44,513 nt of DNA from assembly GCA_036265815.1 (NCBI GenBank), contig DATAOI010000045.1, positions 1 through 44,513 of the forward strand, given 5' to 3'. Below are positions 13,828 to 21,818 of the stretch, piece after piece (positions within the stretch are counted from its first letter, which is position 1; every line of letters starts with the position of its first letter). Below the pieces are notes generated by a model that made no database searches, was not told where the DNA came from, and saw only the letters and a list, made by a program, of their open reading frames with translations. This stretch comes from Gemmatimonadales bacterium. GTDB taxonomy: Bacteria > Gemmatimonadota > Gemmatimonadetes > Gemmatimonadales > GWC2-71-9. Both the position numbers and the translations under genes were made by a program.

Positions 13828-16673
13828 CAATAGTTATAGCCGAAGAAGAAGCTGAGGAAACCGGCGTCCCTCTGATCCGGGGCGAGGCCGTAGCCCTGGA
13901 AGTCATCGTTGCTGAAGCGCCGACCCAGGTCGAGCCGCAGCACGGCCAGCGGTCCGAGCGCCATGCGGAAGCTAATCCCGTAGCTCCCCAGCAGGGCTCT
14001 CGAGGTCGTGGTCGGGAAAGTGGCTTGCCCCATGTCGGTGAACAATCCGGCCTGGATCTCGGGAAAGGTGATGTCACCGAGTCCCGTGCCGAGCGTGAGG
14101 TGGGTAAGCAGGGGGAAGCGAAGCTCCTGGTTGAACATGAAGGCCCGGGACCCGACGATGTAGCCGAACTGAGGATAGCCGCGGAGGCCGAGTGTGCCTC
14201 CGATGTTGATGCGGCGGGGCCGGTCGCCGCCGCTGTAGTAGCCCAGCGCCCGGAGCGCCCAGGCGCCCCGGCGGCCGACCCGAAGGTAACGCCGCCAGTC
14301 GCCGCTGAAGATGTAGCTGTCGAAGCGGCCGTTGGAGAAATCGCTGGAGACACCGGCCGTGAAGCTCACGCGCCCGCCGTCGATGGGGCCGCTGTTGATC
14401 CAGAGCGAGTTGTCGTGGACGTAGCTCAAGTAATGGGAGGCGATCCAGCCGATCCGGCGGGGCTGGTCGACCGGCAGAGTGAAGTCCACCCGGTCCGAGT
14501 GCTCGGCGACGAACGTGCCCTCGATCCGGGTGAAGCGGCTCAGCGGATAGCGCAACACGCCGAGCACGCCGTAGGCGGTCTCGTCGTAGGAGACCACCTG
14601 TTCGCCCTCGAAGTTGCGGCTCTTGGTGCGGAAGGCACCGATGCCCCAGTTGACCCGGCGCGACTGGTTCAGGTACAACGCCTGGCCACTCAAGTTGGAG
14701 AGGATGCTGCCGAGGCGGCGGCCCTGGAAGGAGGAGACGGAGCCGAGCAGCAAATTGTCGCCCAGCAGATCGCTCATGACGAAGAAGATCCCCTGGGCCC
14801 CACCGAAGCCCGGCACGATCACCGCATCGCCCGCGGCGAAGTCCAGGCTCAGCCGCCTCCGGTACGGCTCGTGTGAGGCGGCCAGGCTGACCGTGTCCGT
14901 GGGCAACTGCCAGTTCCACTTGCCGTCGGGCGCGGGCGGCGGCAGGTCGAAGCGATCGGCGCGGGCCGCCGAATCGACCGGATAACGGTACAGGTTCCAG
15001 CTCAGGTCGTGAAATCCGCCGACCACCAGGCCGGCGCTGTCGGGCAGAGGCACCGCGTCGAACGCGCCAGTCCAGGCCGAGGTCTCCCGCCGCCCCCCGC
15101 CGAGGGTATCCACCGAGAAGACGTTGAGAACGCCATCGCGATCGGAACTGAAGTAGATCCGGCCGTCCTGGGCCCAGATCGGCGCCTCGTCGACCCAGTG
15201 ACCGGAGGTGAGCTGGCGGGAGCGGCCAGTCGCGACATCCAGCAGGAAAAGGTTGACGGCGCCCTCCATCCCGCCGGCGGTCCGGTCGGATGCGAAGACG
15301 ATGTGGCGTCCATCGGGGCTGGGAGAGGGGTCGAGGTCCTGGTAGCGATCGTTGGTGAGGGGCTCGAGCTTGCCATCCGAGATCCGGACCCGATACAGAT
15401 CCGACACGCCACTCTGGGAGAGGCCGCTCACCACGATGCTCTCGCCATCCGGCATCCAGTGGGGAGAAAGCAGCGAGACCAGCTCGGAGAACTGATAGCG
15501 TCCCGCCACTCGCCGGCGGTCGAGATCCCACACCACGAGCGCGTCCCGGTCGCCGTAGCGCGCGGTGAAGAGCAGGATGCCCCGACGCGACGCATCCATG
15601 CGGGACTCGAACGGATGAAACGACTCGAGCTGAGCCGACCGGCCGCCGGTCACCACCGCGTGGGCCCGCCCGCCCTCGAGCGACTTTCGGTAGATCGCGA
15701 CGTAGCCGGTGGCCGGCGAGAGGTACGCCACATCGCCCGACTCGCCGTCGGCCGTGTCGGGAAGCAGCACCGGCTTCACCGCCAGCTTGGCCACCTCGGT
15801 ACCCAGGACGCTGAGCGGAGCGAGAGTGTCGGCCGAGGGGTAGTACCGCCGGCGCATGGCCAGCTGGAACTCCTCGTTGAGCTGATCCAGGTTTCGGCCA
15901 TAGATCGACTGCATGGCCGCGTCGAAGGTGGGGTGCCGGTTGTATTCCTTGTACATCAGCGCCACCCGCCAGTCGCCGTAGGTATCGGCCAGCCAGCGAT
16001 GAATCTGCCCGCCGATGGGGTAGACCAGTCCGCTGGTGACCCAGGTGAGCTGCTTGAGGGTCGGCAGGCGGCCGGTGAGGGTGAGGTCCCGCATGACCAT
16101 CTCGTCGCGCGCGTCCTGCCCGCCGGACCAGAGCTCCGCCAGGCCCTCGCTCCACCACAAGGGAAAGGCAAAGCGACTGGAGCGAGGGGCCTGGATATAG
16201 CTCTCCGCCTGGAGGTCGAGCTGGAACACGTGGACCATCTCGTGCCGCATGGTATGGCGGAACTCGGCGAAGTTGCCCCGGAAGGGGAGCGACACCCGAC
16301 GCTTGAGAAAGTCGGTCACGCCCAACAGCCCCTCAGGCGGGGTGTAGGGGAGCACGTTGGTCTGCTCGAAATCGGTATGAGACGCGTACACGATGAGGGG
16401 AATACGGTTGGTCACCTCGTGCTGGAACTGCATGGCCAGCGTGTCGTAGCTCTCCTCTGCATAGCTCAGCGCGGCCGGAGCGAGGTCGGCCTCGGCCGGG
16501 TAGTAGTAGAGATCGACGTGCTCGCCCCGGAGAATGCGCCAGTCCAGCTTGCGATATTGGATCTTGTTCTGGCCGAAGGCGAAGAACTGCGCTGCCGCCG
16601 GGTGAGCGGCGACGCTCAGCAATACGCCGAGCAGGAGGGCGCGGGCGAGCAGAAATCGGGAGCGCTGGGTCAT
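13827..16673 (-). CDS. Outer-membrane fusion: peptidase-MA-like domain, PD40 propeller, surface-antigen barrel
   Basis: A 948-residue exported protein. Residues 1-29 form a signal peptide ending HPAAAQ. Residues about 45-290 resemble the gluzincin metalloprotease fold of the peptidase-MA family: RHEMVHVFQ (HExxH, H144/E145/H148) and WWSEGLAELW with a probable third zinc ligand E176. Residues about 330-620 hold PD40 propeller repeats such as HWMPDGESIVVSG, SPSPDGRHIVFASDR and APIWAQDGRIYFSSDRDG. Residues about 650-948 look like a BamA/D15-type beta-barrel with GGTLGLRGYPQFGYIVGSRAFMF-like text and a final aromatic strand FFFGYNY. The start is ATG 16673, overlapping the upstream stop by 4 bp; a longer upstream frame lacks a signal peptide at its start. 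Likely a surface or periplasm-facing protease; substrate unknown. Confidence 0.88.
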   Translation of the reverse strand: MTQRSRFLLARALLLGVLLSVAAHPAAAQFFAFGQNKIQYRKLDWRILRGEHVDLYYYPAEADLAPAALSYAEESYDTLAMQFQHEVTNRIPLIVYASHTDFEQTNVLPYTPPEGLLGVTDFLKRRVSLPFRGNFAEFRHTMRHEMVHVFQLDLQAESYIQAPRSSRFAFPLWWSEGLAELWSGGQDARDEMVMRDLTLTGRLPTLKQLTWVTSGLVYPIGGQIHRWLADTYGDWRVALMYKEYNRHPTFDAAMQSIYGRNLDQLNEEFQLAMRRRYYPSADTLAPLSVLGTEVAKLAVKPVLLPDTADGESGDVAYLSPATGYVAIYRKSLEGGRAHAVVTGGRSAQLESFHPFESRMDASRRGILLFTARYGDRDALVVWDLDRRRVAGRYQFSELVSLLSPHWMPDGESIVVSGLSQSGVSDLYRVRISDGKLEPLTNDRYQDLDPSPSPDGRHIVFASDRTAGGMEGAVNLFLLDVATGRSRQLTSGHWVDEAPIWAQDGRIYFSSDRDGVLNVFSVDTLGGGRRETSAWTGAFDAVPLPDSAGLVVGGFHDLSWNLYRYPVDSAARADRFDLPPPAPDGKWNWQLPTDTVSLAASHEPYRRRLSLDFAAGDAVIVPGFGGAQGIFFVMSDLLGDNLLLGSVSSFQGRRLGSILSNLSGQALYLNQSRRVNWGIGAFRTKSRNFEGEQVVSYDETAYGVLGVLRYPLSRFTRIEGTFVAEHSDRVDFTLPVDQPRRIGWIASHYLSYVHDNSLWINSGPIDGGRVSFTAGVSSDFSNGRFDSYIFSGDWRRYLRVGRRGAWALRALGYYSGGDRPRRINIGGTLGLRGYPQFGYIVGSRAFMFNQELRFPLLTHLTLGTGLGDITFPEIQAGLFTDMGQATFPTTTSRALLGSYGISFRMALGPLAVLRLDLGRRFSNDDFQGYGLAPDQRDAGFLSFFFGYNY

Positions 16674-18718
16674 CGGCGGATCGTGCGGATCACGTCCCCC
16701 TGTGTGATGCGGGTCAACGTCACGGTGCCTCCGACCACGCGGCCGAACACCGTGTAGGTGCCGTCCAGGTGGGGCTGCGCGCTCAGGTTGATGAACCATT
16801 GGCTGGAGCCGCTGTCGGGGCCGGAGAGCGCCATGCCCACGACCGGCCCGTCGTAACGGATGCGGTTGATCTCGTCCCGGATGGCGCCCCCCGGTCCGCC
16901 GAACCCATCACCCCGCGGGTCGCCGTCCTGGATGACGAAGTTGGGCACCACCCGGTGCCAGTGGTGCCCGTCGAAGAAGCGGCGATCCACCAGACGCAGG
17001 AAGTTGGCGACGGTGAGGGGAGCGTCGGGGCCGAGCAGCTCGACCTCGATGGGGCCGCGGCCTTCGGTGTCGATGATGACATGCGGGCGCGCCACGGAAT
17101 CGCTGGCGGTGAGATACCGGCGCACCAGGTCGCGGTAGTCTTCCAGCGTGCGACCGGTCGCGAGGGGGTACGCCGCACCCCAGCGCTCGGCCGCCTCGCT
17201 CCAGTTGTCCTCGGCCCAGCGGCGGATCAGATAGTTGGCCGGCCTGGTGGAAGTCTGAAGGAACTCCCGCTCGACCCGGGCCCGAGCCGCGGGACCGCTC
17301 TTCTGGATCGCCAGGATGCCACCGAGGGCGGAGAGGGCCGCCTCGGGGAAGGAGTCGTGCCCGGTACGGGCGTACATCGCGGCCAGGGCCGGCAGGTCGG
17401 CCGGGTCGGCGGCCCGCGCCACCGCGTCGGCCGCGACGCTCCGCACGCCGGCGTCGGGGTGCGAGAGGAGCGGCCGGGCCGCGGCGAGGAGCGCCGGATC
17501 GGGCCCCTGCAGTGCATCGGACCACGCTAGCAGTCCGGCCGCGACCACCCGACCGTCAGCATCCGCGAGAAACCAGGGCGACTTTCCTGGACTGGCCACC
17601 GCCGAACCCTCGGCCGCGGCGGCCCGCTCTCGCCAGTCGGCGCTCCCGCGCCAGGGCGCGGCCGCCGCGGCGAACGCGGCGGTATCGATGCGGGCCAAGG
17701 CCACCAGCGAGGCGCGCCGGGCGGCAAACGTCCGCTTTCCCTTCATCACCTTCAGCAGGCCCTTGGCGGCCTCGGAGCCGCCGAGCTGCCCCAGCGCATC
17801 CGCCGCCTGCACCTGGGCGTTGGGCAAGGGATCATCGAGCAGCGGCGTCACGCGCACGGCGAGGGTCGAATCGTGATAGCTCCCGAGCGCCAGGAGGGCG
17901 TTGATCTTCACCAGAGGGCTCGGATCGACCACGCTCCGAACCAGCAGGTCCGAGGCGCTGGCGGGCGCCAGCTTGGCCGTCTCGGCAAAGCTCCGCGTCA
18001 TTCCCCGAGCAGCCAGCGAGCGGATGAAGGGATCGGAATCCTTGAGCGCCAGGAGCAGCCGATTGGCGGCGGCCGGCGCGCGGAGCCGTGCCAGGGCAAA
18101 GACCGCACGCCAGCGGACGCTGCCACTGGTGTCGTCGGTAAAGGGGAGCAGTCCCTGGATCGGGGCGTCGGCGCCGAGACGCCAGGACTCCAGCACCAGC
18201 TGGTTGATCACCGACGCGGGATCGGCCACCGAGAGGACCACCCGGTGGCCCAGCACGGCGGAAAAGAACTCGCCCACGCGGCGGCCCCCGATCTTGGCGA
18301 GGGCGGTGACCGCCTCTCCCGCGGAGACCGACTCCAGCGGCGGTGTCCCGGTCAGGCGGTCGATCAGCGGCTGAACGGCCGCCGTGTCTCTCAGCAGGCC
18401 GAGGCCGAACGCCGCGGCCACCCGAACGGTGGAGTCCGGATCGGCCAACACCGGCACCAGGAGCGGTGTGGCGCGCAGGTCACCGATCCGGCCGGCACCG
18501 ACGGCCGCGATCCGGCGGACCAGCGAGTCGGGTGAGACCAAGGCTCTGCGGTAGAGGTCCGGCTGAAAGTCGCGCGCGTCCTCGGCGGCCAGGAGCGGCG
18601 CGAGCTGCTCGATCACTGCCTCCTGCTGCGCCGCCAGCGGGGCGGCGACGAGCGGCAGGAGACCGCCCAGGCACAGGGCGACGAGCCAACGTCCGGCCCG
18701 CACCCGGCTACAGGGCAT
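16670..18718 (-). CDS. Exported HEAT-repeat protein with C-terminal cyclophilin-type peptidyl-prolyl isomerase
   Basis: A 682-residue exported protein. A signal peptide ends near APLAAQ. From about residue 30 to 480 there are many HEAT-like helical repeats (for example VRRIAAVGAGRIGD, VRVAAAFGLGLLRD, VQAADALGQLGG). The last 170 residues are a cyclophilin domain: IEVELLGPDAPLTVANFLRLV, the catalytic-arginine segment HWHRVVPNFVIQDGDP, GMALSGPDSGSSQWFINL and LDGTYTVFGRVVGG. It should catalyse proline isomerisation in the periplasm, with the HEAT scaffold binding clients. The ATG at 18718 follows a GGAGG and is coupled to the barrel-protease gene by an ATGA overlap, so it may be that protein's folding helper. 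Confidence 0.9.
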   Translation of the reverse strand: MPCSRVRAGRWLVALCLGGLLPLVAAPLAAQQEAVIEQLAPLLAAEDARDFQPDLYRRALVSPDSLVRRIAAVGAGRIGDLRATPLLVPVLADPDSTVRVAAAFGLGLLRDTAAVQPLIDRLTGTPPLESVSAGEAVTALAKIGGRRVGEFFSAVLGHRVVLSVADPASVINQLVLESWRLGADAPIQGLLPFTDDTSGSVRWRAVFALARLRAPAAANRLLLALKDSDPFIRSLAARGMTRSFAETAKLAPASASDLLVRSVVDPSPLVKINALLALGSYHDSTLAVRVTPLLDDPLPNAQVQAADALGQLGGSEAAKGLLKVMKGKRTFAARRASLVALARIDTAAFAAAAAPWRGSADWRERAAAAEGSAVASPGKSPWFLADADGRVVAAGLLAWSDALQGPDPALLAAARPLLSHPDAGVRSVAADAVARAADPADLPALAAMYARTGHDSFPEAALSALGGILAIQKSGPAARARVEREFLQTSTRPANYLIRRWAEDNWSEAAERWGAAYPLATGRTLEDYRDLVRRYLTASDSVARPHVIIDTEGRGPIEVELLGPDAPLTVANFLRLVDRRFFDGHHWHRVVPNFVIQDGDPRGDGFGGPGGAIRDEINRIRYDGPVVGMALSGPDSGSSQWFINLSAQPHLDGTYTVFGRVVGGTVTLTRITQGDVIRTIRR

Positions 18719-19181
18719 GCTGCCTCCCTCGCGTTTGGCGCTCGATGCCGAGCTGCAGCCGGACCGGGTCGGGAATAGCAACGAGGGCGCTTCGGACGGC
18801 ATCGGGTAGTCGGGTGAGGGTCATGGCCGTGCTCAGCGCCATCAGCGACGTGAACGCGGTGGCCAACAGGCGTCCGTCCTCGGCGTGCTCCACACTGTAG
18901 CCGAAGTCGATCCGCCGGGAGCCCACTTCGCGCACCCAGCAGCGGATGCGGAGGGAATCGTCGAACCGGGCAGGCTCGCGGTAGCGGACGGCCACCTCGC
19001 CCACCACCAGGCGGAGGCCGGCGTGCTCCAGCTCGCGATAGCTCATCCCGCTCAGCCGCAGGTGTTCGGTCCGCGCAATGTCGAGCCACACGAGGTAGCG
19101 GGCGTGGTAGACGACCCCCATCTGATCGGTCTCGGAGTAGTTGACCCGCACCAGCGTCTCCGAGACCTCAGGAACGGTCAT
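18708..19181 (-). CDS. ybgC: Acyl-CoA thioesterase, YbgC/4-hydroxybenzoyl-CoA thioesterase family
   Basis: A 157-residue hot-dog-fold thioesterase. Signatures are VRVNYSETDQMGVVYHARYLVWLDIARTEHL, with the catalytic Asp in TDQMG and the Tyr-His pair, then EVAVRYREPARFDD and DFGYSVEHAEDG. In other bacteria YbgC sits at the head of the tol-pal cluster and hydrolyses short acyl-CoA thioesters. Here it heads the envelope operon and overlaps the HEAT/cyclophilin gene by 11 bp. ATG at 19181. Substrate not predictable from sequence; the symbol rests on family similarity only. Confidence 0.9.
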   Translation of the reverse strand: MTVPEVSETLVRVNYSETDQMGVVYHARYLVWLDIARTEHLRLSGMSYRELEHAGLRLVVGEVAVRYREPARFDDSLRIRCWVREVGSRRIDFGYSVEHAEDGRLLATAFTSLMALSTAMTLTRLPDAVRSALVAIPDPVRLQLGIERQTRGRQHAL

Positions 19182-19286
19182 GGGTCAGCCTCATGGGGTG
19201 AGAGACGTCCGGACGCCGGTCCGAGACACCGCCGCGGCGCCGGCCCGCGGTTGCGGCCGGATGGCAAGCGATCCATCTTTGGCGCC

Positions 19287-20057
19287 GTGCTGGGGCATGC
19301 GCTCGTCGTCGTCTCCGACGCCCACCTGGGTGGAGCACCGCCTGACGTCGAGGAGAGGCTCCTGGCCTTCCTCGAGGCCGTGCCGACGCTGGGTGACTGC
19401 CTCCTGCTGAACGGCGACCTCTTCGACTTCTGGTTCTCCTACTCGCGGGTCGTTCCCCGGCGCGGCTTTCACGTGGCGGCGGCGCTGGCGGGTCTCGGGC
19501 GTCGCCGCCTTCCGATCGTGATGGTGGGGGGAAATCACGACCGCTGGGGCGGCGACTTCTGGGCCCGCGACCTCGGCATTCGATTCGAGCCGCTGTTGGC
19601 CAGGTTCGAGATCGGGCGCCGCCAGGTGCTGGCAATCCATGGGGACGGCCTGACCGAGCCCGGGCTCAGGGCGACTCTCGTGCACCGTCTCATCAACCAT
19701 CGGATCACTGCCGCGGTCTACCGGTGGATTCATCCCGAGCTGGGGCTGCGGTTGGTCGACATCATAGGGCCGCATCTGGGCAACCATGCCCCGGGCGAAG
19801 CCGCGGTGGGTGCCGCGGCCGAGCGGCAGCGCCAGTGGGCGGAGCGGCGCCTCACGTCGGAGCCCGAGCTCGGACTGCTGGTGATGGGACACACCCACCG
19901 GGCCGCCCTCTCGGAGGCTGCCCCGGGCCGGCAGTACCTCAATCCGGGAGCCTGGTTCGACAACGGGCGGTATGCGGTGGCCACCGAGACCAGCGCCGAG
20001 CTTCGCGGATTCACCCCAGCGGCACCACCTCCGCCGCAACCAACCGCTCCCCGATAA
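19287..20057 (+). CDS. lpxH: UDP-2,3-diacylglucosamine diphosphatase-like metallophosphoesterase
   Basis: A 256-residue calcineurin-type phosphoesterase. Metal-site motifs are SDAHLGG, GDLFDFWF, GGNHDRW, an AIHGDG histidine and GHTHRA. The FDFWFSYS and YLNPGAWFD segments are typical of LpxH, which splits UDP-2,3-diacylglucosamine to lipid X plus UMP in lipid A synthesis. The start is GTG 19287, the only in-frame start next to the first strand; no SD is clear. It is divergent from ybgC and its last 47 bp overlap the end of murI on the other strand. The C-terminus ends in a Pro-rich tail that is antisense to murI. Confidence 0.88.
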   Translation: MLGHALVVVSDAHLGGAPPDVEERLLAFLEAVPTLGDCLLLNGDLFDFWFSYSRVVPRRGFHVAAALAGLGRRRLPIVMVGGNHDRWGGDFWARDLGIRFEPLLARFEIGRRQVLAIHGDGLTEPGLRATLVHRLINHRITAAVYRWIHPELGLRLVDIIGPHLGNHAPGEAAVGAAAERQRQWAERRLTSEPELGLLVMGHTHRAALSEAAPGRQYLNPGAWFDNGRYAVATETSAELRGFTPAAPPPPQPTAPR

Positions 20058-20811
20058 AGCGGGATCCGACGGCACGGAAGCGTGCCTCGTCGTCGCTCAC
20101 GGCGAAGCGGTGCCGGGCGCCGACGCCCGGCGGCGCCTCGATTCCCGCGGCGCGAAGCGCGAGGTCGACCGCGCTCGCGGTTTCCTCGCCGCTGTCGATC
20201 AGCTGAACCGACGGCCCCATCACCCGCTGGATGAGCGGCTTCAGCAGCGGATAGTGGGTACAGCCGAGGACGAGCGTGTCGACCTTGACCCGACGGAGCG
20301 GCTCCAGGTAGTCGCGCGCGATCAGCTCCGCCGCGGGATGCTCGAACCATCCCTCTTCCACCAGCGGGACGAACAGAGGGCACGGCTGCTGCACGACCAC
20401 TGCGCCCGGCCGGGCGCGCTGGATGCCGCGGGCGTAGGCGTTGCTCGCGATGGTTCCCGCCGTCCCGATCACGCCGATGGGGCCATTGACCGAAGCGGCG
20501 GCCGCGGCGCGAGCCCCCGGCTCGATCACTCCGATCACCGGCACCGGAGACTCCGCCTGCAGCGTCTCCAGCGCGTGCGCGGTGCTGGTGTTGCAGGCGA
20601 TCACCACCGCCTTGACCCCCTGCCCCAGCAGCCAGTGGAGGATTTCCTGGCTGTAGCGCCTCACCGTCTCGGGGGACTTGGGGCCGTAGGGCACCCGGGC
20701 GGTGTCGCCGAAGTAGATGGTCGACTCCCTCGGCAGCCGCTCGAACACTGCGTGGGCGACGGTGAGCCCGCCGATCCCGGAGTCGAAGATCCCGACCGGG
20801 GCGCGATTCAT
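20011..20811 (-). CDS. murI: Glutamate racemase
   Basis: A 266-residue cofactor-independent racemase that makes D-glutamate for peptidoglycan. It has the opening IFDSGIGGLTVAHAV with catalytic-site Asp/Ser, YFGDTARVPYGPKS, the first catalytic cysteine in VIACNTSTAHAL, and the second in LVLGCTHYPLLKPLI. It overlaps the DUF5683-like gene by 4 bp at its start and the end of lpxH at its stop. It is the last gene of the long minus-strand array starting at rimP. Confidence 0.96.
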   Translation of the reverse strand: MNRAPVGIFDSGIGGLTVAHAVFERLPRESTIYFGDTARVPYGPKSPETVRRYSQEILHWLLGQGVKAVVIACNTSTAHALETLQAESPVPVIGVIEPGARAAAAASVNGPIGVIGTAGTIASNAYARGIQRARPGAVVVQQPCPLFVPLVEEGWFEHPAAELIARDYLEPLRRVKVDTLVLGCTHYPLLKPLIQRVMGPSVQLIDSGEETASAVDLALRAAGIEAPPGVGARHRFAVSDDEARFRAVGSRFIGERLVAAEVVPLG

Positions 20812-21290
20812 CGGACCCTGAAGGGCACCGAGACCGCCGCGCCGACGCCGCCGGGTACCGCCTCCACGCGCAGGTCGCGCGGAAAGTCGGTGAGATGGCC
20901 CGACACATATGCTTCGAGGCCGGCGAACAGGTGGTTGAAGGCGAGCAGCACGATCCAGTCCTGGTGCTCACCGGCCTTGTCGTCGGCGCGGGCGGAGTTG
21001 GTCCGTCTGAGATAGGCCAGCTCGTGCCGGGTCTTGATGCTCATCCCCAGAGTCAGACCTTCCCAGGCTACGAAGAGGCCGCCGGTCAGCTTCCGGCCCA
21101 ATTTGGCCTGACCCCAGCCCGGCACCAGGAAGGAGCGCCAGAAGGCGTTCATCGGGCTGACCCGGCGGGCGAGCGAGTCGACCCGAGCGATGGCCGCGGA
21201 GTCCTGGGCGGCGAGCACGGGGGCCCCGCCCGCTGCCAGCAGGACGACGAGCGCGAGACGAGCGAGCGGTGCGGCCCGGCGCAGGATCAC
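20808..21290 (-). CDS. DUF5683-like exported/membrane protein
   Basis: A 160-residue protein. A hydrophobic N-terminal segment (LARLALVVLLAAGG) ends near VLAAQ and is probably a signal peptide. The core has FWRSFLVPGWGQAKLGRKLTGGLF, the GWGQ motif of DUF5683-like proteins, a second hydrophobic segment (IVLLAFNHLFAGLEAYVSGH) and a C-terminal strand. Function unknown. The start is GTG 21290, 37 bp after the CCA end of selC. The frame is open through selC, but translation through a tRNA gene is not believable. Confidence 0.7.
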   Translation of the reverse strand: MILRRAAPLARLALVVLLAAGGAPVLAAQDSAAIARVDSLARRVSPMNAFWRSFLVPGWGQAKLGRKLTGGLFVAWEGLTLGMSIKTRHELAYLRRTNSARADDKAGEHQDWIVLLAFNHLFAGLEAYVSGHLTDFPRDLRVEAVPGGVGAAVSVPFRVR

Positions 21291-21327
21291 GCGAGTCCCA
21301 GTCAGAGGAGGGGCAGTGGGAACGGGG

Positions 21328-21425
21328 TGGCGGGAGCGTGTGGGAATCGAACCCACCGGAGCCGCCGGAGGCGCCTCCATCGCGGTTTTGAAGACCGGCC
21401 CAGCCACCAGGCCAGATCCGCCCCC
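21328..21425 (-). tRNA. selC: tRNA-Sec(UCA), selenocysteine tRNA
   Basis: A 98-nt tRNA including an encoded CCA. It has an 8-position acceptor stem (GGGGGCGG with ACGCTCCC, one G-U and a final G-A mismatch) and a 6-bp D-stem with a 4-nt loop. The anticodon loop is CTTCAAA (anticodon TCA). An extra arm has a 9-position stem with 8 pairs around a TCC loop. The T-arm is GTGGG-TTCGATT-CCCAC. The 24-nt spacing from acceptor stem to anticodon loop equals that of E. coli selC. The long acceptor, 6-bp D-stem, large extra arm and UCA anticodon are specific to tRNA-Sec. It lies between ridA and the DUF5683-like gene, close to fhs, inside a same-strand gene run. Confidence 0.94.
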
Positions 21426-21431
21426 GTCAGC

Positions 21432-21818
21432 TCAGGAAGGTAACACCGCGACGGCTTCGATCTCGACCCGCGCGCCGCGGGGCAGCGCGGCCACCGCCAC
21501 GGTCGAGCGCGCGGGCCGGTGGTCGCCAAACGCCTGGGCGTAGACCTCGTTCATCCGGGCGAAGTCCGCCATGTCGACCAGGAAGACCGTGGTCTTCACC
21601 ACGCTGGAGAGCTCGAGGCCCGCCGCCCGAAGAATCGCGCCGAGGTTGGCGAGCACCCGCTCGGTCTGTTCCGCGATGCCACCGTCGACCAGCTCCCCCG
21701 TGGCGGGATCGAACCCGACCTGTCCGGCCGTAAACAGGAAGCCATTGGCCCGGGTGGCCTGACTGTAGGGGCCGATCGCGCGGGGCGCGTCCGGGGTCGA
21801 AACGAAGCCGGTCGGCAT
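21432..21818 (-). CDS. ridA: RidA family reactive intermediate/imine deaminase
   Basis: A 128-residue protein of the RidA/YjgF/UK114 family. It shows AIGPYSQATRANGFLFTAGQVGFDP, EQTERVLANLGAIL, SSVVKTTVFLVDMADFARMNEVY and a C-terminal RSTVAVAALPRGARVEIEAVAV. That last stretch includes the arginine of PRGA that contacts the substrate carboxylate in active RidA proteins. These trimers hydrolyse enamine/imine by-products of PLP enzymes. Its ATG shares one base with the fhs stop. Its own stop is only 7 bp from the 5' end of selC, so the tRNA may be processed from the same transcript. Confidence 0.94.
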   Translation of the reverse strand: MPTGFVSTPDAPRAIGPYSQATRANGFLFTAGQVGFDPATGELVDGGIAEQTERVLANLGAILRAAGLELSSVVKTTVFLVDMADFARMNEVYAQAFGDHRPARSTVAVAALPRGARVEIEAVAVLPS

